A stretch of DNA of 13,696 nucleotides from an uncultured Lachnospiraceae bacterium (GTDB taxonomy: Bacteria; Bacillota; Clostridia; Lachnospirales; Lachnospiraceae), in the NCBI GenBank assembly GCA_910577165.1, contig CAJTLX010000068.1, positions 1-13,696 of the forward strand. Direction: 5' to 3'. Numbering within the stretch: the first letter of the stretch is position 1; the number at the start of each line of letters is the position of its first letter. Of this stretch, positions 1 to 6,349 are shown piece after piece. Both the position numbers and the translations under genes were made by a program. Under the pieces are notes generated by a model. That model was given only the letters and a program-made list of their open reading frames with translations, was not told the origin of the DNA and searched no databases.

Positions 1-1
1 A

Positions 2-1108
2 GAAAAACAGATCAGTATTTTAAAGGGAGAAGATATAAGAAAAGAAGGTACAAGGGAGATTACAGAGAGGGTATGGAAATATTTCCCAGAATTATCTGTT
101 CGGATGGGGGTGCCGACAGAACAGACGGATGCCTATCTGTATCGAAGGCAGGATGTATATTATATTGGAGATTGTATCCGAATGCGAAGAAGACAAAAAG
201 GAATTACTCAGAGAGAACTTTGCGAGGGGATCTGTAATATTGAAACTTTGCAAGCCTTAGAGAATAGAAGGGGAAAGAAAAGACGAAGTACACACCCGGT
301 CTATATACAGGAACTTTGTGAACGGCTGGGATTATCGCCGGAAATGATACATACGGAGTTAGTGACTTCTAACTTAGAGGGGCGAAAACTGGAGAGAGAA
401 ATCGGTTATACAGCAAACAAGGGAGAATTTCGCTTGAATTTGCAGCAGTTGGAGAAATTAAAAACCCTGATTGATATGTCCGAGCCGATAAATCAGCAGT
501 GGGTACTGCGCACTGAGGGACTGGCAAAATATGAATTGGGGGAGATCAGCAGAGAAAAATATGAGGAGATGATAAAACAGGCGTGGGAATACACATTGCC
601 GCTAACAGTACTGGAAGATTTGGATAAACAGGAATATTATCTGACAAATTCAGAGATGGAATGTATTTACTATCTTTCAAGACCATACTATTATTTACAG
701 GAGCCAGCAAAAGCGGGAGAAATGATGAGGGGAGTATTTGATTTAGAAAAGGGATTTGAGGAAGAGGGGCAGGAGAGAGTGCATATTCGAACATATGAGT
801 TGTATACAGTGTATATGGCTGGAATTTTGCATGAACAGGGAGAATATGAGCAGGGAAAGCAGTATGCAAAAAAGGTAATCAAATTATGTTTGGAAATGAA
901 GAGGGTTAATATACTGAATTTAGCACTATATAGTTGGATGAAAAGCAATATTAAGATTCAAAACAAAAAAACAGAACTGAAAGAAGCAGAGTATAATTGG
1001 AAAAAGGATTTAGAAAATTGCCTTGCTCTCAGTCAGTTCTGTAAAAATAGTGAAAATGAAAAGTTTTTTAAACGAATACTGGAAAATATTAATGAAGAAA
1101 GGAATTAG
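2..1108 (+). CDS. HTH/TPR-type transcriptional regulator, RRNPP-like, 5' truncated by window
   Basis: The reading frame is open from the first codon boundary in the window to TAG at 1106-1108, with no convincing start, so the N-terminus lies upstream. An ATG at 104 has no ribosome binding site and falls inside the open frame. About 57 residues into the visible part is an XRE-type helix-turn-helix (GDCIRMRRRQKGITQRELCE, then a recognition-helix-like segment and LGLSPE). The remaining ~250 residues are charged, helical and rich in Tyr, Leu and Glu, with paired-helix spacing like the TPR repeats of Rgg/PlcR/NprR regulators, which bind short exported-and-reimported peptides. The HTH is internal, so a further domain, perhaps a second HTH, may lie upstream. 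A small secreted-peptide gene converges on it with overlapping stop codons. The family call comes from architecture; ligand and targets are unknown. Confidence 0.75.
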   Translation, partial: EKQISILKGEDIRKEGTREITERVWKYFPELSVRMGVPTEQTDAYLYRRQDVYYIGDCIRMRRRQKGITQRELCEGICNIETLQALENRRGKKRRSTHPVYIQELCERLGLSPEMIHTELVTSNLEGRKLEREIGYTANKGEFRLNLQQLEKLKTLIDMSEPINQQWVLRTEGLAKYELGEISREKYEEMIKQAWEYTLPLTVLEDLDKQEYYLTNSEMECIYYLSRPYYYLQEPAKAGEMMRGVFDLEKGFEEEGQERVHIRTYELYTVYMAGILHEQGEYEQGKQYAKKVIKLCLEMKRVNILNLALYSWMKSNIKIQNKKTELKEAEYNWKKDLENCLALSQFCKNSENEKFFKRILENINEERN

Positions 1109-1284
1109 TCTGGTTTGGGAGGAAAAGGTGTAAGTGGTAATTCCTCTTCCTCATCGCCACTGTTACATATGCTAATTCCAGGTTCATTTGGATTATCTGG
1201 CGGATTGACCGGATGAATGCAAATGCTTAATGAGGTCAGTACCGTCAGACATAAGCAGGTTGCTTTTTCAAAGTAATGCTTCAT
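1105..1284 (-). CDS. Small secreted peptide precursor (59 aa), candidate signalling peptide
   Basis: The ATG at 1284 is preceded by AAGGAGG with about 8 nt spacing, a much better start than the in-frame one at 1323, and a plausible promoter lies further upstream. The product begins MKHYFEK, followed by a hydrophobic stretch at residues 8-23 that resembles a Sec signal peptide. The tail is polar and Pro/Glu-rich, with an EEEE run at 45-48 and the C-terminus LPLTPFPPKPD. It has cysteines at 10, 12, 22 and 40 and does not resemble AgrD. Its TAA (1105-1107) overlaps the TAG of the convergent HTH/TPR regulator. The RBS and signal-like N-terminus make a real gene likely; the role as a pro-peptide sensed by the neighbouring regulator is inferred from context. 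It could instead be an unrelated small exported protein. Confidence 0.65.
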   Translation of the reverse strand: MKHYFEKATCLCLTVLTSLSICIHPVNPPDNPNEPGISICNSGDEEEELPLTPFPPKPD

Positions 1285-1316
1285 TATGAATTCCTCCTTA
1301 TAAATAGGATTGTGAT

Positions 1317-1330
1317 CGAGCAAAAGCTCG
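1317..1330. repeat. Inverted repeat in the peptide-gene leader
   Basis: CGAGC and GCTCG form a perfect 5-bp inverted repeat around AAAA. It lies just downstream of the predicted transcription start of the small peptide gene and 33 bases upstream of its start codon. It could be a 5' mRNA hairpin or a short operator; the sequence does not decide between them. Confidence 0.35.
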
Positions 1331-1339
1331 TACTCTTAG

Positions 1340-1369
1340 ATTATAGTATTATATTGGAAAATTTTACAA
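1340..1369 (-). promoter_or_regulatory. Probable sigma-A promoter of the small peptide gene
   Basis: Read on the minus strand, TTGTAA (1369-1364) and TATAAT (1345-1340) are separated by 18 bases. Transcription would start near 1333 and give a short leader before the ATG at 1284. An inverted repeat CGAGC-AAAA-GCTCG (1317-1330) sits at the start of that leader. Confidence 0.45.
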
Positions 1370-1705
1370 GTATGTAGATTGGTGTATAAAATTGGGAACT
1401 ATTGGAAATTTTTCACACCAATTTGCCTACTTGAAAAAGCAGAAAAAAGAGGATAGAATAAAAACAGTTTCCGGGAACTACGATATGATTACATTAAAAA
1501 GGATTTGCAATTGTGGAAAGGAGGGATGTTACGTAATTTTAGAGGAAGAAATAAAGTTTTTTCTTATTTATACACCATTTTATAATTTTTGAAAATTGTT
1601 AGCCTTTGAAAAAATATGGTCGTTCCGTATTTTAATTAAAGAAGAACAATTTTCCATTGTTTCGAGAAGTTTGCGGTTTTGGCGATTTTGGGTCAATCAT
1701 TTTTC
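1370..1705. other. Intergenic region, no convincing gene
   Basis: An AT-rich stretch between the peptide gene promoter and the promoter of the secreted NlpC/P60 protein. An open frame at 1392-1592 could begin with TTG, but it has no ribosome binding site and matches no family I recognise. A GGAGGG directly abutting an ATG at 1526 would give only a 17-residue peptide with unusable spacing. A hairpin at 1611-1633 (AAAATATGG, loop TCGTT, CCGTATTTT) is followed on the minus strand by six T residues, so it could be a weak minus-strand terminator. Confidence 0.5.
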
Positions 1706-1734
1706 TTGTGCAGGATTTTAAAATATGATATTAT
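1706..1734 (+). promoter_or_regulatory. Possible promoter of the secreted NlpC/P60 protein
   Basis: TTGTGC (1706-1711) and TATTAT (1729-1734) are separated by 17 bases, about 100 bases upstream of the gene start. The -35 box is a partial match to consensus, so the call is tentative. Confidence 0.4.
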
Positions 1735-1836
1735 ATGGATAAGTTTAAGCAGATGAGGATTCTCGAAAAGGTAACTGGTAGGATATTTTAAGAAAGGTAA
1801 GCATTGTAAATGTAAGAAAAGAGTGTAAGATGGGTA

Positions 1837-3159
1837 ATGATGAAAAGAAGAGTTCTTGTAAAAGCAAGAAAAATAGTAGCATTATTATTACTTGGAATGG
1901 CATTGGTATCTGAGAAAAATTTATCAGTTATGGCACAGGATCTTACTATAGCAAGTGAAGTAATAGATTCTGAGAGTTTGACAAGCGAAATAACTTTGCC
2001 AGTACAAGAGTCAGAAAATTATGAGGATGTCTTAGGTTATGCATTGCAGAACTATAATGCAACTTTTTGCGAGAAAGAAGTGGAAGTTATTGAAGCTATG
2101 GAAATTGAGGAGAGCCAAAGGGATTTGGAAGAGTATGAGATAACTTCTTTAATGGCTTCAGTAGAGGAAGTGGTTTTGCAAACGAATGGACGCTTTACTT
2201 TTGTAGATATTATTGGAAAATTGCAGTCCGGTAACTATGTGAATTTATCTACAAGGGTAACGTACAAAGTTGTAGATCCTGAGATTGTAACATGTAGTCG
2301 TGGACGTGTTTATGGAGTGAATGTTGGGACAACAGAGGTTTTGGCAACGTATGGTAATTACGAAGTTAGTTTTAAGGTAACAGTACAGGAATTTTTAGAT
2401 TTTAATGCAATGATACAGGCTTTAATTGAAGGAAATGGTATTGAAACTTTTTCTTTAGAACCAAGTCAGATTATTGATACTATGAATCGGGCAAATTCAG
2501 TAGTTCATGTACGTTGGCATCCGGTACAGCAGTTCAGATTAAATGATGGAACTTATGCTTATCCAACTTATAAAAATACAACTATATGGTTGGAAGGAAT
2601 GCCATATTCACAACGAGCAGGTTCAAGATGTACGGTGTCTGAGTTCTTGAATCATGTGAGCGAAGAAGAGTTTTATGAAGAATATGAACATAAAAGATGG
2701 AATGATACATCAACTTATTGGGCAAAATATGGGATTGACTGTTCCGGACTCCTTGCCATTGCATGGAATATTCCGTTGATGAATGAAAATACTAAAAGTT
2801 TCTGGGAAGGAATAAATGGTACAAATTCAGGAAAATTTGAGAAAGTTGGAACATATTCCACAAGTAAAAGCACTTATACAAATGAGGTAAATCAAACAGA
2901 ATTAAAAAATGCATATACTTTCTTAAAACCGGGAGATGCAGTAGTGACAAGATATGAAAGCATTAATGCAAATAGAATTGGAGTTCCTGCTGGTCATGCA
3001 AGATTAGTGACAGGGGTTAATGTAGATAAAAGAGAGGTTCATATGCTAGAGGCACGAAATAATTTTCCAGAATTAATATGTGTTAGTTTTGATGATTTGG
3101 CAGCAGAATATTATTGTCCTTTTGCCATAAAATCTAGTTATTATAATAGCAAACGATAA
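1837..3159 (+). CDS. Secreted Big_2 and NlpC/P60-like domain protein (putative cell wall hydrolase)
   Basis: A 440-residue protein with an N-terminal signal peptide: basic MMKRRVLVKARK, hydrophobic core at 13-24, likely cleavage after SVMA at 31-34. Residues ~113-185 resemble a bacterial Ig-like Big_2 domain (VDPEIVTCSRGRVYGVNVGT, then LATYG and VTV), as in wall- or surface-associated proteins. The C-terminal ~200 residues look like an NlpC/P60 papain-like peptidase: GMPYS before the core, YGIDCSG with candidate nucleophile Cys302, LKPGDAVV at 363-370, and GHARLVTGV with candidate His387. Such enzymes usually cut peptidoglycan stem-peptide bonds; substrate here is unknown. The start is weakly supported, with only GGG before tandem ATG codons at 1837 and 1840. 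A lipoprotein gene follows on the same strand after a 14-bp hairpin. Confidence 0.75.
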   Translation: MMKRRVLVKARKIVALLLLGMALVSEKNLSVMAQDLTIASEVIDSESLTSEITLPVQESENYEDVLGYALQNYNATFCEKEVEVIEAMEIEESQRDLEEYEITSLMASVEEVVLQTNGRFTFVDIIGKLQSGNYVNLSTRVTYKVVDPEIVTCSRGRVYGVNVGTTEVLATYGNYEVSFKVTVQEFLDFNAMIQALIEGNGIETFSLEPSQIIDTMNRANSVVHVRWHPVQQFRLNDGTYAYPTYKNTTIWLEGMPYSQRAGSRCTVSEFLNHVSEEEFYEEYEHKRWNDTSTYWAKYGIDCSGLLAIAWNIPLMNENTKSFWEGINGTNSGKFEKVGTYSTSKSTYTNEVNQTELKNAYTFLKPGDAVVTRYESINANRIGVPAGHARLVTGVNVDKREVHMLEARNNFPELICVSFDDLAAEYYCPFAIKSSYYNSKR

Positions 3160-3176
3160 TATTACAGTATTTATTA

Positions 3177-3221
3177 GTACTACAGAGAACAATCTGAAGT
3201 TTTAGGTGTTCTCTGTAGTAC
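3177..3221 (+). repeat. 14-bp perfect inverted repeat between the hydrolase and lipoprotein genes
   Basis: GTACTACAGAGAAC (3177-3190) pairs perfectly with GTTCTCTGTAGTAC (3208-3221) across a 17-nt loop. No T-tract follows on either strand, so it is not a textbook intrinsic terminator. It ends 16 bases before the ATG at 3238 and just before the ribosome binding site. It could stop or stall transcription, stabilise the upstream mRNA 3' end, or influence translation of the lipoprotein. Confidence 0.6.
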
Positions 3222-3237
3222 AATGAAAGGAAACTTG

Positions 3238-4407
3238 ATGAGAAGAAAATGCTTTTATTGTTTATTTTTCCTTTTTTTGTTTGGCAATGCTTGTGGAAAT
3301 ACGAAATTTGAAAAGGGAAATTCAATTGCCGATTCGATCAAAATAATCAATCCATTACCCGATAATAAGAGTTTAGAAGATGAGTTCACAGAAGACTCTT
3401 TGCAGAAAGATAAACTTCACGAATTTGATCTTATGGACAAGCTCGAAAAAAATCGAGTAGTTATTGTGCCATGGGGAGATAGCGTTTCGATAGATTTGGA
3501 TGGTGATGGTAAGAATGAAATGGTTTCTATGCATTTAAGCATTCAATCAGAACATTCTGACGGTGATTGGCGTTACGCGCTTCCCGTTTTGAACGTGAAT
3601 GGGGCAGTTTTTGGAGAAGATGATTTTTACCAATGTTGTTATCCAAATGGTGGCTTGGTTGAAGGTTTTGAAACGGGATGGTATATTTTAAATATTGATG
3701 TTTCTGATCCCTATATTGAGATTGGAATGGAATATCATGAAGGAAGGGATTTTCGAACTTGTTTTCTGCGTTATCAGCAGGGAGAATTTGCTTTTGTAGG
3801 ATCTATTGAAACGAATCTTGTTGTCCCGAAGCAGTCTTTTTCCCTCTTTACTTTTGATGGAAATAACTTCCAAGAGCCGGATTGGGAAGGGGTGAGGGAA
3901 GAAATATTCGCTTTACAGGATAGAATTCGGATTGAGGGAATACGGGGAGATGGAACAATTCATCTTGCGGGTTATCATGATATTATCGAAGAGTGGGAAT
4001 CTAAAATGGTAGGATGGCGGCTTGAGAATTCAAAAGATTTTCAGGCAAGGTTGATTTTTGATCCTGAGTATTTGGATTATGGAGAACTTGTAAGGAATGT
4101 TATTCCAGTAGAAAAGGTACTGAAACAGGATACTACCTTTTATCTGTATAAGGACGGGAAAGATAAAGAAACCGTCAGACTTTTAGCAGGAACTGAAATT
4201 TGGTTTCGCCATTATTATCCCAAAGAACGTTGGATGGAAATAGCATACGATGAGGGAGGAGTTTATAAAAATGGTTCACAAAGTGCGTGGTTTCAAGTTT
4301 TAGACGAATTGTATGAAAATATTGATAATCCAAAGGGGACAATCCGTCTTCCTGATAAGGAGATATCCCCGTATGATTGTTTTGATGATTTGATGTGGGG
4401 AGGGTGA
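3238..4407 (+). CDS. Putative lipoprotein with DxDxDGxxE calcium-binding-type loop
   Basis: ATG at 3238 is chosen over the in-frame ATG at 3223 because AAAGGAAA lies about 6 nt before it; the product is then 389 residues. The N-terminus MRRK plus a Phe/Leu-rich core ends in GNAC, so Cys19 could be lipidated. The lipobox is imperfect because the usual Leu at -3 is Gly. Residues 86-94 (DLDGDGKNE) match the calcium-binding loop seen in FG-GAP/VCBS-like and dockerin-like repeats. The region around 280-360 may be an SH3-like beta barrel (FYLYKDG, GTEIWF, WMEIAYDEGG, WFQVLDE), but this is a weak visual match. No enzymatic motif is recognised. It probably sits outside the membrane near the preceding secreted hydrolase, with which it may be co-transcribed. 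Confidence 0.7.
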   Translation: MRRKCFYCLFFLFLFGNACGNTKFEKGNSIADSIKIINPLPDNKSLEDEFTEDSLQKDKLHEFDLMDKLEKNRVVIVPWGDSVSIDLDGDGKNEMVSMHLSIQSEHSDGDWRYALPVLNVNGAVFGEDDFYQCCYPNGGLVEGFETGWYILNIDVSDPYIEIGMEYHEGRDFRTCFLRYQQGEFAFVGSIETNLVVPKQSFSLFTFDGNNFQEPDWEGVREEIFALQDRIRIEGIRGDGTIHLAGYHDIIEEWESKMVGWRLENSKDFQARLIFDPEYLDYGELVRNVIPVEKVLKQDTTFYLYKDGKDKETVRLLAGTEIWFRHYYPKERWMEIAYDEGGVYKNGSQSAWFQVLDELYENIDNPKGTIRLPDKEISPYDCFDDLMWGG

Positions 4408-4429
4408 ATTAACAGAGGTATAGAAATGG

Positions 4430-4576
4430 TTGTTTGAAAAACGGTATGATGAGTTAGAAAAAGTGGAGGGATTAAAAAATGCGACTGCTCCTGTATTACT
4501 TTGTGAGAAAGAAGGCATTCTGTATTATATTGTAATTGCGAAAATAACAAAAAATCTCAAAGAAATAACCGTTTGA
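4430..4576 (+). CDS. Possible small ORF or coding remnant (48 aa, TTG start)
   Basis: An open frame runs from just after TAG at 4421 to TGA at 4574-4576. From a TTG at 4430 it would encode a 48-residue protein beginning MFEKRYDELEKVEGL, with a plausible hydrophobic beta segment (APVLLCEKEGILYYIVIA). An AGAGG about 12 nt upstream is a weak ribosome binding site. The amino acid composition is protein-like, so this may be a real small gene or the tail of a decayed one. No family is recognised. Confidence 0.25.
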   Translation: MFEKRYDELEKVEGLKNATAPVLLCEKEGILYYIVIAKITKNLKEITV

Positions 4577-4607
4577 TGCCAAAATTTGACCGATGGTAAT
4601 CAGGCTA

Positions 4608-4635
4608 TTGAAAAAAAGAAAAAACGGTGTATAAT
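4608..4635 (+). promoter_or_regulatory. Probable sigma-A promoter of a candidate non-coding RNA
   Basis: TTGAAA (4608-4613) and TATAAT (4630-4635) are separated by 16 bases, and transcription would start near 4642. No credible open reading frame follows before the terminator at 4836-4898. Confidence 0.6.
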
Positions 4636-4717
4636 GCAAATTGAGAAGGAGTTATTAAAAAATTTTTTAAAAATGATGATTAAAAATTAATCGATGGATA
4701 ATATTGGATAAATATGG

Positions 4718-4790
4718 ATATTTACTTTAATAGAGATATATAAATATTTTTGATCAGCCCAAACAGTTTCTTACTTATAAATTACAAGAG
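4718..4790 (+). repeat. Degenerate direct repeat, copy A (AAACAGTTT element)
   Basis: This stretch aligns well with 5664-5737: both contain ATAGA, TATAAATATTTTTG, then CAAACAGTTTC and a TTA-rich tail. Copy A sits inside the candidate RNA; copy B lies directly upstream of the gene at 5774. Each copy is followed by an inverted partner of the AAACAG core: GAAACTGTTTG at 4820 in A and a shorter CTGTTT near 5750 in B. Confidence 0.55.
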
Positions 4791-4835
4791 AAGCGGAAAG
4801 AATAGTAAATATAGATATTGAAACTGTTTGTCTGG

Positions 4836-4898
4836 TACACACTCTTCGTAGGAAAATAAAGAAATTTGTTTTATTCCTGCGGAGAGTGTGTGTTTTTT
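4836..4898 (+). terminator. Strong intrinsic terminator
   Basis: ACACACTCTTCGTAGGAA starting at 4837 pairs with TTCCTGCGGAGAGTGTGT, with two G-U pairs, and flanking AATAAA/TTTTATT sequences extend the stem. Six T residues follow at 4893-4898. It ends the candidate RNA and insulates the gene at 5102 from upstream transcription. Confidence 0.8.
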
Positions 4899-5007
4899 GA
4901 TTCATGGGATAAAAATGCAAAGATTAATCTTTCTAAAGAGAAGCAAGCTATTTTTCCTTAATTTAAAATTTTTCCTGATAAATTATACTAAAATAGTAAA
5001 AAAACTC

Positions 5008-5036
5008 TTGAAATCATATAATAAACGTGGTATAAT
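5008..5036 (+). promoter_or_regulatory. Promoter of the membrane-anchored protein gene at 5102
   Basis: TTGAAA (5008-5013) and TATAAT (5031-5036) with a 17-base spacer closely match the sigma-A consensus. The predicted start near 5043 leaves a leader of about 60 nt before the AAGGGGG ribosome binding site. Confidence 0.7.
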
Positions 5037-5101
5037 TTACAAAAGAAGGTCATTTTCGACAGGAGTTTTATTTAAAATAGGTTGGTAAGGGGGAATTTAA
5101 T

Positions 5102-5665
5102 ATGCAGAAAAATAAAAGTTTAAAACTTTTTTGGAAAAAGCATTTTATTGCTTTCTCATGTATTATGGTAGTATTACTATGTCTGATTATTTTTTTGTTT
5201 TGGTATCCACGTTCTCGAACGTATTCGGGGGATGTTATGGTCGAGTCGGAAGATGGGGAAATCCTTAATATCCGCTTGGAATTGAATGCCCACAGGAATC
5301 TCCTAAAACCAGAAGAATTCGGAGGAAGTATATTTATTGATGGGAAAGAGTACATCAGTGCATTTTTTGTTGAAAATAAAGAAGATAAAGAACAGCCTGT
5401 TGATCCAACAAGCAGCTATGCGGAATTTGCTAGTTTTGGCGTTCCATACGATAAAGGAAATTGGTTAAAAAACTTACAAGCCAGGATGGAAGGGGAAAAG
5501 TGGATTCCATTTTTTGTATTAAAAAACCAAGAAAACACAAAAAATACAATTAGAATCGAGAATTTGCCTGAATTATTTGAACAAAAGTCGCCAGAAAAAT
5601 GTAATATTGTCGTTCATAAAGATGAAAAAATTTATACCATAAAAGAAATGGTAAAGAAAAATTGA
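5102..5665 (+). CDS. Membrane-anchored protein of unknown function (187 aa)
   Basis: The ATG at 5102 follows AAGGGGG with 8 nt spacing and a strong promoter. The N-terminus is basic (MQKNKSLKLFWKKH), then one hydrophobic span at about 15-34 ends in WYPRSR. This suggests a single-span protein with its C-terminal ~150 residues outside the cell. The outer part begins GDVMVESEDGEILNIRLELN and contains GGSIFIDGKEY, a beta-rich pattern without recognised catalytic residues. No family is recognised. The gene is followed after about 108 bases by another single-span protein gene whose upstream region carries the same AAACAGTTT element as the region upstream of this one. The two may be parts of one module. 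Confidence 0.7.
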   Translation: MQKNKSLKLFWKKHFIAFSCIMVVLLCLIIFLFWYPRSRTYSGDVMVESEDGEILNIRLELNAHRNLLKPEEFGGSIFIDGKEYISAFFVENKEDKEQPVDPTSSYAEFASFGVPYDKGNWLKNLQARMEGEKWIPFFVLKNQENTKNTIRIENLPELFEQKSPEKCNIVVHKDEKIYTIKEMVKKN

Positions 5666-5737
5666 TATTCACTTTGCACTTTGATAGATATTATAAATAT
5701 TTTTGGTTAGTTCAAACAGTTTCCTATTTATTAAATT
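5664..5737 (+). repeat. Degenerate direct repeat, copy B (AAACAGTTT element)
   Basis: Second copy of the element at 4718-4790, starting at the stop codon of the 187-aa protein gene and lying upstream of the next one. It shares TATAAATATTTTTGG and CAAACAGTTTCCT-like sequence with copy A. An imperfect partner, CTGTTTTTG, lies just downstream and could form a hairpin with AAACAG. Confidence 0.55.
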
Positions 5738-5773
5738 TTGAAAGTATAGCTGTTTTTGGGGGGAGGGGGATAA

Positions 5774-6349
5774 ATGATCAAAAAAAGATTAAAATGGATA
5801 TTTTTGGGAAGTATCATTGCTGGTTTGATTATTATTTTTGTTTGTCTGTTTACGTTCCTTTCAAGAACAATAGATGCTGGCGAGATGAAACCATATTGCA
5901 TAGACAATACAAAAATCAATGCGGCTTCATTTGATAATATGAGGCATATGGAGTACAATGAAGAAAATAGGATAGAGTATTCATTTTGGGTAGCTGCGGA
6001 CGGATTATCTGATCAGCAGGAATTATTTATATTTCAGAAAGTTCAGTTTGGACCGATAGAAAGAACAATAATATGGGAGCGATTCCATTTTGCTTGTCAT
6101 GCGTCAAGCGATGCAGATGAAATTGTCAGTCAAGTTATGTTTACCCCGCGCAATACCAGAAATAAAAAGCAATCCGTAAATTGGATGGTATTTTATTCGT
6201 CAAACAAGCATCATATTTCACATATCGATATTACAATTAAGGAAGATAGTAAAGTGTGTATTCTGAAATCAGGTGTGGCCACGGAGCAGGCTTTTTCTGT
6301 TGTTCTTCCTGATTTGGGAACACAGGATGGCGTTTACCGGAATTTGTAA
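5774..6349 (+). CDS. Membrane-anchored protein of unknown function, apparently frameshifted near its C-terminus
   Basis: The ATG at 5774 follows a G-rich ribosome binding site (GGGGGGAGGGGG). The 191-residue product starts MIKKRLKW and has one hydrophobic span at about 9-29, so most of it is probably extracytoplasmic. No catalytic motif or family is recognised. The frame ends early at TAA (6347-6349), while the next frame continues coherently from 6334 (LPEFVKAEFFDKEGNLVETI) to TGA at 6418-6420. Restoring one base in the TTT at 6333-6335 would join the two and give about 215 residues. So this is probably a gene shortened by a single-base deletion, or a sequencing error. The start and body look intact; whether the short form works is unknown. 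Confidence 0.7.
   Translation: MIKKRLKWIFLGSIIAGLIIIFVCLFTFLSRTIDAGEMKPYCIDNTKINAASFDNMRHMEYNEENRIEYSFWVAADGLSDQQELFIFQKVQFGPIERTIIWERFHFACHASSDADEIVSQVMFTPRNTRNKKQSVNWMVFYSSNKHHISHIDITIKEDSKVCILKSGVATEQAFSVVLPDLGTQDGVYRNL

Larger units (their letters stand above)
4642..4898 (+). ncRNA. Candidate small non-coding RNA or orphan leader transcript
   Basis: A near-consensus promoter and a strong intrinsic terminator bound about 255 nt that encode nothing longer than a few codons. Within it, GAGAAGGAG near 4642-4652 resembles a ribosome binding site but has no usable start nearby. An A/T palindrome follows, then an 11-bp perfect inverted repeat CAAACAGTTTC (4760-4770) / GAAACTGTTTG (4820-4830), which would enclose a 49-nt loop just before the terminator hairpin. 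The next gene (5102) has its own promoter at 5008-5036, so the transcript looks free-standing. Alternatives: the leader of a deleted gene, or a regulatory leader with readthrough into 5102. It matches no RNA family I can name. Confidence 0.4.

Noticed and set aside
1521..1579. GGAGGGATG followed by a 17-codon frame
   Set aside because: The ribosome binding site directly abuts the ATG, leaving no functional spacing, and the frame is tiny.
1392..1592. 66-codon open frame with TTG start
   Set aside because: No ribosome binding site, no recognised family, and a low-complexity AT-rich context; likely chance.
3223..3237. ATG at 3223 as start of the lipoprotein
   Set aside because: It overlaps the hairpin and has no ribosome binding site; the ATG at 3238 has AAAGGAAA at proper distance and gives a better signal peptide.
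4888..5088. 66-codon plus-strand frame
   Set aside because: It starts inside the terminator stem and runs over the promoter of the 5102 gene; no ribosome binding site.
5662..5934. 90-codon plus-strand frame overlapping the 5774 gene
   Set aside because: It lies in the repeat element and is a frame shadow of the 5774 gene, which has a strong ribosome binding site.
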